From: Mastigias papua
Lineage: Eukaryota; Cnidaria; Scyphozoa; Rhizostomeae; Mastigiidae
Length of the DNA stretch: 64,000 bases
Assembly (NCBI GenBank): GCA_964019165.1
Contig: OZ025280.1
Location: 11,030,428-11,094,427 of the forward strand
Direction of reading: 5' to 3'
Both the position numbers and the translations under genes were made by a program. Each line of letters starts with the position of its first letter. The stretch's first letter is position 1. Below are positions 44,727 through 57,085 of the stretch, in pieces. The notes beneath the pieces are model-generated. The model made no database searches, was not told the origin of the DNA, and worked only from the letters and a program-made list of their open reading frames with translations.

Positions 44727-47700
44727 ACAGTATACATGAATTCGAGTTTGATAATATTAATAGGCAGATCTAAGTACAGACTACAATATAAGTACTGAAT
44801 GTCCTCACAATGTGTGAGTGTCTCCCTTCAAGGGGTAGGGTGGGGTATTTGATATGACGTCCAATAGATATAAGAGAAGTACTTCAGATGTCCCTACTGC
44901 CAGTGTGTATGTATGGACAGAGTACTTAGGCTAATATTTGACAGACAGATTCTATCGAGCTGATATCATATTTGGACTATGTCTCCAATATAAATGAATT
45001 CGAGTTTCATAACATTAATAAGCAGTTGCAGGTACAGATTACGATATAAGTACTGAATGTCCCCACAAGGCTTGAGCTTCTCATTTTAAGGGGTAGGGCA
45101 GGGTATTTGATATTACATCCAGTAGATTTAACAGAAGTACTTCAGATGTCCCTACTGCCAGTCAGTATGACTGGACAGAGTACTTAGGATAATATTTGAC
45201 AGACAGATTCTATCGAGGTGATATCATAGTCGGCATATCTCTCCAGTATAAATGAATTCAAGATTCCTGACATTAATAAGCAGTTTTAAGTACAGACTAC
45301 GATGTAATTACTGAATGTGCCAACAATGTGTGAGTGTCTCCCTTCAAGAGGTAAGGTAGGGTGCTTCATATGACGTCCACTAGGTATAAGGGAAGGTCTT
45401 CAGATGTCCCTTCTGCCAGTGAATATGTATGGACGGAGTACTTAGGATACTATTTGACAGACAGATTCGATCGAAATGATATCATAGTCCGCATATGTCT
45501 CCAGTATAAATGAATTCAGGTTCCCAGGCATTAATAAGCAGTTTTAACTACAGATTACGATGTAATTACTGACTGTCCCCACAATGTGTGAGTGTCTCCC
45601 GTGAATGAGTAGGGTAGGGTATTACATATGACGTCCAGTAGGTATAATGGAAGGAGGTGACATGTCCCTACTACCAGTGAGTATGTATGCACAGAGTACT
45701 TATGATAATATTTGAGAGACAGATTCGATCGAGATGATATCATATTCGGCATATGTCTCAAGTATAATTGAATTCAAATTTCGTGACATTAATAAGCAGT
45801 GTTAGGTACAGGCTACGATGTAATTACTGACTGTCCTCACAATGTGTGAGTGTCTCCCGTGAATGGGTAGTGTAGGGTATTACATATGACGTCCAGTAGC
45901 TATAATGGAAGGACTTCAGATATCCCTACTACTAGTCAGTGTGTATGTATAGAGTACTTATGATAATACTTGAGAGACAAATTCGATCCAGATGATATCA
46001 TATGCGGGATATATTTCCAGTATACATGAATTCCACATTTCTGACATTAATACGCAGTTTTAGTTACAGACTACGATGTAATTACTGACTGTCCCCACAA
46101 TGTGTGAGTGTCTCCCGTGAATGGGTAGGGTAGGGTATTACATATGACGTCCAGTAGGTATAAAGGAAGGAGCTGAGAAGTCTCTGCTGCCAGTGAGTAT
46201 GCAGTTTTAGAGCATTTACCTTAATATTTGACAGATTCGATCCAGATGATATCATATTCGGCATATGTCTCCAGTATGAATGACTTCCAGTTTCGTAACA
46301 TTAATAAGCAGTTGTAAGTACAGACTACTATATAAATACTGAATGTGCCCACAAAGTGTGAGTGTCTCCAGTCATGATGTAGGATAGGGTATTTCATATG
46401 GCGTCCAGTAGGTATAATGGAAGGACTTCAGATGTCCCTACTGCCAGAGAGCAGTGAGTATGTATGGACAGAGTACACATGATAATATTTGACAGACAGA
46501 TTCCATCGATATGATATGATTTTCAGCATATGTCTCGAGTATAAATGAATTCCAGTGTACTGACATTAATAAGTAGTTTTAAGTACAGACGATTATGTAC
46601 TTACTAAATTGTCCCACAAGTCTGAGTGTCCCCCTTCTAGGGGTAGGGTTGCGTAGTTCATATGAGGTCCAGTAGGTACAAGGGAAGGACTTCAGATGTC
46701 CATACTACTAGTCAGTATGTATGGACAGAGTACTTATGGTAATAATTGAGAGACAGATTCGATCGAGATGATATCATATTCGGGATAATATTTCCAGTAT
46801 AAATGAATTCCAAATTCCTGACATTAATAAGTAGTTTTAAATACAGTCGATTATGTACTTACTAAATTTTCCCACAAGTGTGAGTGTCCCCTTCTAGGGG
46901 TAGGGTTGCGTATTTCATAAGAGGTCCAGTAGGTACAAGGGAAGGACTTCCGATATCTCTACTACTATTCAGTATTTATGGACAGAGTACTTATGGTAAT
47001 ATTTAAGAGACAGATTCGATCGACATGATATCATAGTCGGCATATGTCTCTAATATAAATGAAGTCAAATTTCCTGATAGTAATAAGCAGTTTCAGGTAC
47101 AAACCACGATGTAAGTACTGGCTGTCCCCACAATGTGTGAGTGTCTCCCGTGAATGGGTAGGGTAGGGTGTTACATTTGACGTCCAGTAGGTATAAAGGA
47201 AGGACTTCAGATGTCCATACTACTAGTCAGTATGTATGGACAGAGTACTTATGATAATATTTGAGAGACAGATTTGATCCAGATGATATCATATTTGGCA
47301 TATGTCTCACGTATAAATGAATTCAAATGTCTTGACATTAATAAGCAATGTTAGGTACAGACTACGATGTAATTACTGACTGTCCCCACAATGTGTGAGT
47401 GTCTTCTGTGAATGATTAGGGTAGGGTATTACATATGACGTCCAGTAGGTATAATGGAAGGACTTGACATGTCCCTGCTGAGAGCGAGTATGTATGGACA
47501 GAGTACTTATGGTAATAATTGAGAGACATATTCGATCCAGATGATATCTTATTCGGGATATATTTCTCGTATAAATGAAGTCCAAATTCCTGACATTAAT
47601 AATTAGCTTTAAGTACATACGAGTATGTACTTACTAAATTGTCCCACAATGTGTGAGTGTCCCCTAGGGGTAGGGTTGCGTAAGTCATAAGAGGTCCAGT

Positions 47701-50700
47701 AGGTACAAGGGAAGGACTTCAGATGTCCCTACTACTATTCAGTATGTATGGACAGAGTACTTATGGTAATATTTGAGAGACAGATTCGATCGACATGATA
47801 TCATATTCGGCGTATGTCTCTAGTATAAATGAAGTCAAATTTCCTATTATTAATAAGCAGTTTTAGGTACAGACTACGATGTAACTACTGGCTGTCCCCA
47901 CAATGTGTGAGTGTCTCCCGTGAATGATTAGGGTAGGGTATTACATATGACGTCTAGTAGGTATAATGGAAGGACGTGACATGTCCCTACTGCTAGTGAG
48001 TATGTATGAACTGAGTACATATGATAATAATTGAGAGACAGATTCCATCGAGATGATATCATATTCGGGATAATATTTCCGGTATAAATGAATTCAAATT
48101 TCCTGACATTAATAAGTAGTGTTAAGTACAGACTACGATGTAATTACTGAATGTCCCCACAATATGTGAGTCTCTCTCTTCAAGGGGTAGGGTAAGGTAT
48201 CTCATATGACGTGTAGTAGGTATAGTAGAAGGACATCAGATATCCATTCTGCCAGGTAGTATGTATCGACAGAGTACTTATGAGAATACGTGAGGGACAG
48301 ATTCGATCCAGATGATATCATACTCGGCATATGTCTCTAGTATAAATATAATCGAGTTTCATTGCATTAATGGGCAGTTTTAAGTACAGACTACGATATA
48401 AGTACTGAATGTCCCCACAAAGTATGAGTGTCTCCCTTTAAGGGGTAGGTTAGGGTATTTGATATGAGGTCCAGTATGTATACAGGACGCACTCCAGATG
48501 TCCCTACTGCCAGCGAGTATGTATGGACAGAGTACTTATGGTAATAATTGAGAGACAGATTCGATCCAGATGACATCATATTCGGCATATGTCTCCAGTA
48601 TAAATGAATTCCAGTGTCGTAACATTAATAAGCAGTTGTAAGTACAGACTACTATATAAATACTGGCTGGTCCCACAAAGTGTGAGTGTCTCCCGTCAAG
48701 AGGTAGGTTAGGGTATTTCAAATAACGTCCAGTAGGTATGCATGGGGGACTCCAGATGTCCCTACTACCAGTGAGTATATTTGGACAGAATACTCATTTT
48801 AATACTTGTGAGAATCCATTGAGATGGTGTCATAGTCAGTATATGTCTCCAGTATAAAGGAAATAGAGGGTCGTAGCCATATTAAGCACTGTTAGGTGGA
48901 GACTACGATATAAGTACTGAATTCCAACAAAAAGTGTGAGTGTCTCTGTACAAGGGTACGATATTTGACATGGCGTCTATTATGTATAAGGGAACTTTTA
49001 CAGATGTCCCAACAATCAGTGAGTATGTAGGGACAATATACTAATGTTAATATAATTGACAATAAATTGAGATGGTGTAATATTAACTATATTCCACAAG
49101 TATGACTGAAATAGAAGTTCTTACCAAACCAAGCACTTTTAAGTATAGACTAGGGTATGAGTACTGAACGTCCCCACAAAGTGTGAGTGTCTCCCTACGA
49201 AGGGTAAGGTATTTGACATGAGATCTATTAGGTACAAAGGAACGATAGTAGATGTCCCTACAGCCAGTGAGTATGTATCGACAGAATACTTAACTTAACT
49301 TGATAGACTCCATTGAGATGGTGTCATAGGCATTATATGTCTCCAGTGTGAATAAATCAGAGGTTCTTAGCCGTATCAAGCACTTTCAGGTACAGACTAC
49401 AATACAAGTATCGAATGTCCCCAAAAAGTGTGGGTGTCTGCCGTCAAGGGGTACGGCATTTGACAATTCGTCCAATAGGTATAAGGGAATCATTGCAGAC
49501 GTTCCTACAGCCAGTTAGTATATGTGGACAAAATACTCATGTTAATATTTGTGAGAATCGATTGAGATGGTGCCATACGCTTTCCATGTCTCCAGTGTGA
49601 ATAAGTTAGAGCTTTTTCACCTTCTTAAACATCTTTAAGTACAGACTACGATATAAGTACTGAATGTTCCAACCAATTGTAAGTGTCTGCCTTAAGGGGT
49701 AGGGTATTTGATATGACGTTCAGTAGGTTTAAGGGGAGGGCTGCAGATGCCCCTACTGCCAGTGAGTATGTAAGGGCAGAATACTCATGTTACTATTTGT
49801 TAGAATCCATTGAGATAAAGTCATTTGCATTATATGTCTCTAATATGAATGAATTAAAGATTCTTAAATATATGAAGCACTTCTAAGTACAGTCTACTAT
49901 AAGTACCGGATTTCGCCACAAAGTTTTAGTGTCCCAATAGAAGGGGTAAGGTATTTGACATGTCGTCCATTAGGTATAAGGAAGGGATTGCAGATGTACC
50001 TTCAGCCAGTGTCTTTGTATGCATAGAACACTCATGCTAATATTTGTGAGAATCCATTGAGATGGTGCCATAGGCATTATATGTATACAGTATGAATGAA
50101 TTCGAGTTTCTAAACCAGAATAATTACTATTAACTACAGACTACGATATCAGTACTGAATGGCCTCACAAAGTGTGGGTGTCTCCCTACCAGGGGTACCG
50201 CATTTGACATGATGTCAATTAGGTTCAAGGTAAAGAAAACAGATGGTCCTACAGTCAGTAAGTATGAAAGGATAGAGTACGCTTGATAATATTTGTGGGA
50301 ATGCATTGAGATGGTGTCATACGCATTATATATCTCCAGTATGAATGAATTAGAGATTTGTAGCCATATCCAGTACTTTTAAGTACAGACTACGGTATAG
50401 GTATTGAATGACGCCACAATTTGTTAGTGTCTCCCTACAAGGGGTAATGTATATAATATGACGTCCATTAAGTATAAGGGAACGATTGCAGATGCCCCTA
50501 CAGCTAGTGAGGATGTATGTACAGAATACTCCAGGTACTTTTTGTTAATCCTTCGAGATGGTGCCATGCGCACTATATGTCTATTGTATGAATGCACTAG
50601 AGTTTCATAACCATATGAAGGACTTTTAGGTACAGACTGCGATATAAGTACTGAACATCTTCACCAAGTGTGTGTCTCCCTACAAGGTGTAAGGTATTTG

Positions 50701-52160
50701 ACATGCCGTCCATTAGGTATAAGGGAACGGCTGCAGATGTCCCTACTGCTAGTGTGTATTTATGGACAGAATGCTCTTGTTACTATTTGTTATAATACAT
50801 TGAGATGGCGTCATACTCATGTCTCTCCTGTACGAATGAATTAGAGATTTTTAACCATATCAAGTGCTTTTAAGTACAGACTATGGTATAAGTACTGAAT
50901 GTCCCTATAAAGTATGAGTGTCTCTACAAGATGAGTAAGGTATTTAACATGACGTCCAGTAGGTATAGAGTAAAATATGCAGATGTCCCACAGGGAATGA
51001 GTATCAATCGAAAGAATACTAAAGTTATTTGAAGTGAAGCCATTGAGATAGAGATATATGCATTATATGTCTACAGTATGAATGAATTATAGTTTCCTAC
51101 TGATATCAGGCACGTTTAATACAAACTACGGTAAAAGCACTAAGTGTCCCCACAAAGTGTGAGTGGTTTCTTACAAGGTGCACGGTATTCGACACAAGGT
51201 CCGTTAGATACAAAGTAAAAATTGTAGATGTCCTGACAACTAGTGAGTTTGTATGAACATATTGCTCAAGTGGACTTGTGTGAATCCATCGAGATGGCGT
51301 CATACGCATTATATGTCTCCAGTATGAATGAATTAGATTTTCATAACCATATAATGCACTTTTAGGTGCATACTAGTGTATAAATACTGAGTGTCCCCAG
51401 AAAGTGTGAATGTCCCTATACAAGGTGCAACGTATGTGACATGATGTCTCATAGGCATAAGGTGAAATGGCAGATGTCCCTTCAACGAGTGGGTATATAT
51501 AGAATGGACTACTCAGATTGATAGATATATATCCATCACGATGTTAGCATAGGCATTACATTTCTCCAAGATAAATGAGGTAGAGTTTCTTACCCATTTG
51601 AAGCATTGGTAAGTACGACAACAGTATAAGTACTGAATGTCCCTAAAACGTTTGTGTGTCTCCATGTAAGGGGTAAGTTATTTGAAATGACATCCCATAG
51701 GTATACAGTTACGATGGGAAATTTCCCCAAAATTAATGAACATGTATCAAGAGACGACTCCGGTAAATGTGTTCAAATCTATTGCAATGGTAGCATAGGC
51801 ATTACATGTCTCGAAGTTGAATGAAGTAGAGTGCTTACCAATATCAAGCATTTTTAAGTACAGACTATGGTATAAGTACTGAATGTCCCCACAAACTGTG
51901 AGTGCTTCCCTACAGGGAATAAGTTATTTGAAATGAGGTGCATTAGGTATAAAGTAAAGATGGCAGATGTCCCCACAACGCGTGAGTAGGTATGTACAGA
52001 ATACTCAGGGTAATATGTATAAATCCATCGCTATGTTAGCAAAGGCATTACATGTCTCCAGGATAAATGAATTAGATTTTTTTAGGTATATCAAGTAATT
52101 TTAAATACAGACTACGGTATATACGTAAAGATATTAGATGTCCCCACAACGAGTGAGCAT
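44727..52160. repeat. ~257-bp satellite array, right block (about 29 units)
   Basis: This continues the left block in the same orientation after the insert. Box starts at 44801, 45059, 45318 and 45575 give 257-259 bp. The unit contains GTCCCCACAATGTGTGAGTG, GGGTAGGGTAGGGTATT, CATATGACGTCCAGTAGGTA, CAGATGTCCCTACTGCCAGT, GATTCGATCCAGATGATATC and CATTAATAAGCAGTTTTAAG. Units at 45-48 kb are well conserved, and those from 49 to 52 kb become progressively diverged. The array ends in copia pol sequence at ~52165. Minus-strand ORFs here repeat with the unit and are not genes. Confidence 0.95.
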
Positions 52161-52164
52161 GCAT

Positions 52165-53110
52165 GGCCAGATTCATCTTATCTTCAAATGCCTTTGCGGG
52201 CTTCTGTTGCAGAGATATGCACCTATCATTAATTCTTGCAAAAACTTTTTGTGGTAAATTTGCATTTGCAAGCATTGATCTTACAGTTTCTGGAGAATTT
52301 CGGTTCATCCTTTCTGTCACATAAAGCTTTTCACCTGCTTTTTTCGATCAGCTGATAGAGAACATTCTCTTTCTTCAGGTAGTTTTCAAACTGTATGAAT
52401 GAGTATTCTTCTCCAATGTCTGTATGTAAGACTTTCAATTTCCCTCTAGTATTCATCTTACTACATACATCACTGTACTAAACCAAATGGTTCCCTTCAC
52501 CGTCAACCGCATTCAGCTGAACACTGGTTTCGACGAACTTTCCTTTGGTGTATTGTTTACAGAAATACTTCCTATTGGAAAACTCACAAAGCAAACTATT
52601 ATTGTTTTTAAGTGTCTGTGTTGTCGATTCCATTTGTCTGTTACCGCATTTGCATGTGGGTTGCTATTTTGACAGTTCAGGTAGAAGAGGCTTCCAAAAT
52701 TTTCACAGGTCCAGTTAACCTCTGATTTTCGTCAAGAAGCTCACATCCAACACCACTAATCTTTACTGCCTTTCCAGGCTTAGCCACACTGAATACACTA
52801 GGTGGATTGTACACTAAGTTTTAAACAAACTATACATCACTCAACCTAACTCTCTTGGATTTTCCGTCCTTTTTGAGATTTCCAGCTTGACTACTTCATA
52901 TCTAATAGCTTCTAATGCTTATCCGTCACCAAACATGACATTTTCTGGCTTCTTCAAATCCTTATAAAGTTCACAAACCAGCATTTTATTATCACACATA
53001 TGACAGATTGGTCCTGGGTCCCCAATCAATCCATCCTTTCCTTTCACAGAGTTTTGCAGATATCACGTGACAAACAAACACGCCAATGCCTTTTCGTTCA
53101 TAATTGCTGT
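52165..53110 (-). pseudogene. Decayed Ty1/copia pol fragment (protease to integrase)
   Basis: Read on minus, the order is as in a copia polyprotein. A protease-like ICHMCDNK followed by VMFGDG lies near 52930-53030. A GAG-pre-integrase-like stretch (CELLDENQRLTGPVK) is near 52730. Then come SDVCSKMNTR joined directly to KLKVLHTDIGEEYS near 52400-52470, and ERMNRNSPETVRSMLANANL near 52260-52320. Copia elements copy themselves through RNA, and the integrase inserts the cDNA. Here the protease active-site triad reads D-P-G, much of the integrase core between KMNTR and KLKVL is deleted, and stops and frameshifts are frequent. The reverse transcriptase and RNase H parts are absent, replaced by satellite. 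The element is dead. Confidence 0.85.
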
Positions 53111-53361
53111 GGTCTCTTTGTTTCACCCTAGCTCAATTTTCTTTGTGCTTTCTTTTTATGTGAACTATCAGGTACTCCGAAACCGGGGGTTGGGGGCTGC
53201 AGCCCATCCACTTTTCTGCTAATGTATGAAATCAAGATTGTGCAATAGAAAGCAGATCTCCAAATGGAGATAAATACCTCAAGTTTTTTCAAAACTTCCT
53301 GCTATGGACTGGTCCAAAAGTCTCATAGACATGTAAAATCAGAGAAGGGTCTGTGTTTTTG

Positions 53362-53987
53362 ATCACATAGAGCGTAACATATTCTCATTCCTCTGAAAAC
53401 GTTTTTTCTATCATTTTACCTGATCTGGCAACAATCATTATAGAGTAGCAAAGAGCTCTATTGATTTTTCTCACACACATTTCAACGATTTTATCTGCCA
53501 TTTTCTATTTAAACAGGGTGCATATCAAACGTCATACAGGGCAATTCCTGCTGAATTGTAGGCTGTGATTCTAAAATTTTGTTAGGGGGCTGCCCCTGCT
53601 TCCTACTCCCTCTCCACTACCACCACACACTCATGTATGGACTTGCAGCTCATCCCCAGCCCCCACCCAAACCAACGCTCCGGCGCCCATGACTATCTTT
53701 CTGATCTACATCGCGGCTCCTATCAGCTCTCTACAGTTTTGCATCATGTTACCATAACGATTACAATGTTGGCACCTCCTACTTTTCTTCCTGTTAATAG
53801 GAATTCCGATATTTTTTCGTCAGAGCCTTCGTTGAGGTACTCCTTGAGTCACAACAACTACTTTTATCCTCCACCCTCCCCTCTTTGCCAGGCAATCCTT
53901 GCCTGACAACTTAATATTTTTGTAAGTACGATACTCAGGGTATCTCAAGTTGGTTTATAGGTGGCACACGAATGCAAGAATAAACCA
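53362..53987 (-). pseudogene. Copia gag fragment with degenerate zinc knuckle
   Basis: This lies upstream (on minus) of the pol fragment and in the same orientation. At 53733-53774 it reads CQHCNRYGNMMQNC, which fits C-x2-C-x4-H-x4-C with the His replaced by Asn, after a basic RKKSRR. This is the gag nucleocapsid knuckle position. The segment is the inverse of 39795-40378 at high identity, and includes a knuckle half that the other copy has lost. A GC-rich low-complexity stretch follows the knuckle. The element's long terminal repeats were not identified. Confidence 0.7.
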
Positions 53988-54500
53988 TTATTGTATAGAA
54001 GTTCAGATTTGAGCATTGTATGAAACTGGATAATTTTGGAAGCAATAATAATAAAGGGAATGGAGTGAGATTGTACTCCAATTCTTCTGGACAAAAGGGG
54101 TACCCCAACTTCCCCTTGAACTTTCTAATTGCTCTTTCTTTCTCTCTTCTGTCACCACGTTTTTAAATGTAGGAACCACACAGGTAATGCGTTGCAAATC
54201 TCCCCTTTCTCATAAACTAACTTGCAGTTTCTCAAATAAGGATGAATGGAGGAGATTGGTTGTAGAGATACATTAGTAAAATGATTTATAGACAAATAAC
54301 TACTAATTAAAATTCAATAAATATTTGATCATCCATGAAGTTTTTCATCAGAACATAGATGCAAAATCATGTGTCCTCGGAAAGTGTGAGTATAAAGAAA
54401 AATTTTGGTTTAATAATGAAGAGAATGAATGAGTGAGTGAATTCAACTTACTCAAAATCGGTTCCTGTGAAAAGTATAGAATTTTGCTTTCATTTATATA
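53988..54500. other. Intergenic, nothing firm
   Basis: A minus-strand reading near 54100-54180 (VPTFKNVVTEERKKEQLESS) looks somewhat protein-like, but no exon boundaries are convincing. A diverged box GTCCTCGGAAAGTGTGAGTA is at 54372. Confidence 0.3.
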
Positions 54501-54504
54501 AAGT

Positions 54505-54710
54505 GTCCCCACAACGTAAGTCCAAAATTATATGTCCCCACAAAGTGTGAGCGTCAAAATCAAAATGACTTTTATGGTATCAAAATAATGCGACACCTAA
54601 CTGTCATTAAATCCCCCTTGATGGACATCTAATTCAAAAAACAAATAATAGATTATTCAGATATTATTGGTGTCCCCACAACGTATGCCATGAATCATAG
54701 TCCCCACAAG
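54505..54710 (+). repeat. Two GTCCCCACAA box doublets, 167-bp period
   Basis: Boxes start at 54505, 54534, 54672 and 54700: two doublets spaced 29 and 28 bp, repeated at 167 bp. Tails are ACGTAAGT, AGTGTGAG, ACGTATG and GGTATG. The DNA between the doublets is not similar. The geometry equals that at 12308-12675, in the opposite orientation. Confidence 0.85.
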
Positions 54711-56888
54711 GTATGTCATGTAAGTATAGGTGGGTATGGGGGAGAAGAAACTCAATATTTTCCTACTTTGGTCGTGAGTTATCGATCATCACTAGTGTTG
54801 TATCAAAATTTTATTTTATTTGGTATTGCATATTGTGTACTTTATAGTATTTGAATGCAATAATTCCTAGAATACCCACCCCCCTCCTTTGAATAAGTTC
54901 ACTACCTAGAGCTAAATGTTTTTAAATAAACTTCCCTTTGAATAATGAGATTTAAGGCATTTGACACTATATTAGTGCGTTATAGAGTTCCAAAAGAAAA
55001 ATCCTTGTAGTTGGTTATATTCCAGTTTAAATCTTTCGATCAATAAGCACTGCAAAAACAAACAAGAGAATGCATTTTGAAGGAGATGCTAATTTTCGTT
55101 AGTTACTGTCGTACCCGTATTTCATTCAATGTAAAGACCAGACGATTTACGATTATGTCTACGAAAAGCAAACCTGTTCCAAATCATGCTCCGCCTACTC
55201 CACGAAACATGCTACCTACTTCGTCTAGTAAGTCACGACATGCAACACAGTACTGGATCCAAATCCCGACATTAATTTACACTAATTATCAAAATATCAT
55301 AAACTGTAACCCCTCGCATTAGTCCTCTGAGGGCCTATTTATTTGTTGGAGTTTTGCATGGGGGCTTATTCAAAGGAGGGTTTTAAAAATTCCCCAGGTA
55401 GTTCTAGCTGAAATTTTCCTATTAGTAACCAATTTCTCTGATGCTACATATGCATGTAATAGGATACTTTTTAAAAGGCAGGCAAATGTTCGCTAAGTAA
55501 TGGATACTGTTTCATTCCTAGTGCTATAAAGAACTAATAGACTCTCAAATAGGTACAGTTACATGCATTGGTGGGGGCTTATTGGAGGGGGTTTATCAAC
55601 AATCTGTAGCTCTAGGGTGGGGGATTATTCCAAAGGGGGCTAAGTCGGGGATTTACGGTATCCTTTAAAAGCATCCTACTGCTTGCACTTTTAGCACTAA
55701 AGAAGTAGTTGTTTTTCTAGAATGAGCTTGAATTGGAATATAAATAACTACAAGAAGCTTTTAAATAAGCTTCCTTTCCAAATAAGCCCCCACGCAATAC
55801 GTCAAAAAATATATAAGCCCCTAGGGGGCTAATTTGAAGGTATAAAATATTCGAAGTTAAGATATGTATTTGGTGTCATTTGCATTGTAGGCGCATTCAA
55901 AGGAGAAAAAGGGCTTCAGCAAAAACTGTATTTTTGGGTCCAGAATAAGCATCCCCCGCTTATTTTTTCAAAACATATTGCAACCCTCTACTCTTATTAT
56001 GGCCCCTCGCTTAGTGATTTTTCAATATTTCTAGGAGAGGCCTGCAAAAACTTGCTACTTTTGTTGACTTACCTAAATAAAAAATGAGATATATGTGGTA
56101 AGATTCTGAAAAGTGTTTCCTTTCAGCGACAGTAATTGGGTTGTTGTGTATTTGTGCCAGTTGCTGCACAGTTACTATAAACTTCTGACCCCCCCCGCTT
56201 ATTCTGACCCCGGTGGCTATTTCATCTCGAGAAGACCCCCGCTTATTTGAGACCTAAGAGTATGCTTGGGTTCAAGGGGGAGGAAGCTAATGCCAACATG
56301 TACTTATGCAATATAACTACAACAAATTATCTACCTATACCAAACATGGTAGGTTCTGTCTATAATAGCCCTTACCTGTTAACTTTTTCAAATCATGAAT
56401 GCCTTTTAATTTAAAGTTTTTGGCCTATTCTTGCATACATGGGGAATGGTGGTCAAAGCTTTCAAAATTATTGCATACCTACCAAGTGACTGAATGTTAT
56501 GTACAGTCTCATTAGTTGTTATATTACATATTAAAAGCATCAGACAGTTAGAAAATCAACACACATTTGTTTGAAAAATTTTGCCATATGTAAGATAGTA
56601 ACGGTGTTTTAATGTCCAACTTCTGGGCAAAGAAAACTACAATCTTTAGCAACTGGTAAATTTAAAGCATTTATAAGCTTATTCCTCTTCTGCAATATCT
56701 CTTAAGAAATGGAAAATACCAAGGTAGGGCCAGTGGGTTACAGCCTCCTAGTTGAGCATTCTAGTCCCGTTGGAAGCTGGTGAGCACCTTTGCTGGGCTT
56801 AGGGTCATCCAAGGAGTACGCACTAATAAGGGTCGTAGGGGTTTTGCCACTCCTGTGGCAAACTGTTATGAAATTGTAGGATCGGAGT
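54711..56888. other. Small-repeat-rich interval (GGGGGCTTATT words)
   Basis: Words such as GGGGGCTTATT, GGGCTTATTGGAGGGGG, AATAAGCCCCC and CCCCCGCTTATT recur in both orientations between 55360 and 56250. ATTTACGGTAT at 55648 is a common kind of MITE end. These look like several overlapping small elements, and I cannot define their ends. No gene is seen. Confidence 0.45.
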
Positions 56889-57077
56889 CAGCCACGTAGC
56901 TGAGGGTAGGCGAGGGGTGCATCGCCCAACTAAATCCATTTTCCTTCTCAATTCCGCCCCCCAAAAGTTTCCTCAAGCTAGTTGCTTTTCCTACTATTTT
57001 CTGCTTTCTGCCCCCATGGGAAAATTTGCCATGCAAGACCGCCCTCTACCAGCTACAAAGAGCCAGCTACGTCACTG
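56889..57077. mobile_element. hAT-type MITE (189 bp)
   Basis: The ends CAGCCACGTAGCTG and inverted CAGTGACGTAGCTG (12 of 14) are flanked by ATCGGAGT (56881-56888) and ATCGGAAT (57078-57085), seven of eight matching. The interior is GC-richer than its surroundings, with GGGGTGCATCGCCC and TTCCGCCCCCCAAAAG, and non-coding. Confidence 0.8.
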
Positions 57078-57085
57078 ATCGGAAT

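Noticed and set aside
36730..52160. CRISPR-like array of repeats and spacers
   Set aside because: The units are 115 or 257 bp and repeat in full, with no unique spacers, and the surrounding DNA is eukaryotic.
36730..52160. A centromere call
   Set aside because: The age gradient and shared box are only suggestive. Sequence alone cannot show kinetochore binding.
39795..53987. Maverick/Polinton or other giant element with ~600-bp terminal inverted repeats
   Set aside because: The inverted segments encode copia gag, the satellite continues outside the left one, and no Polinton genes are present.
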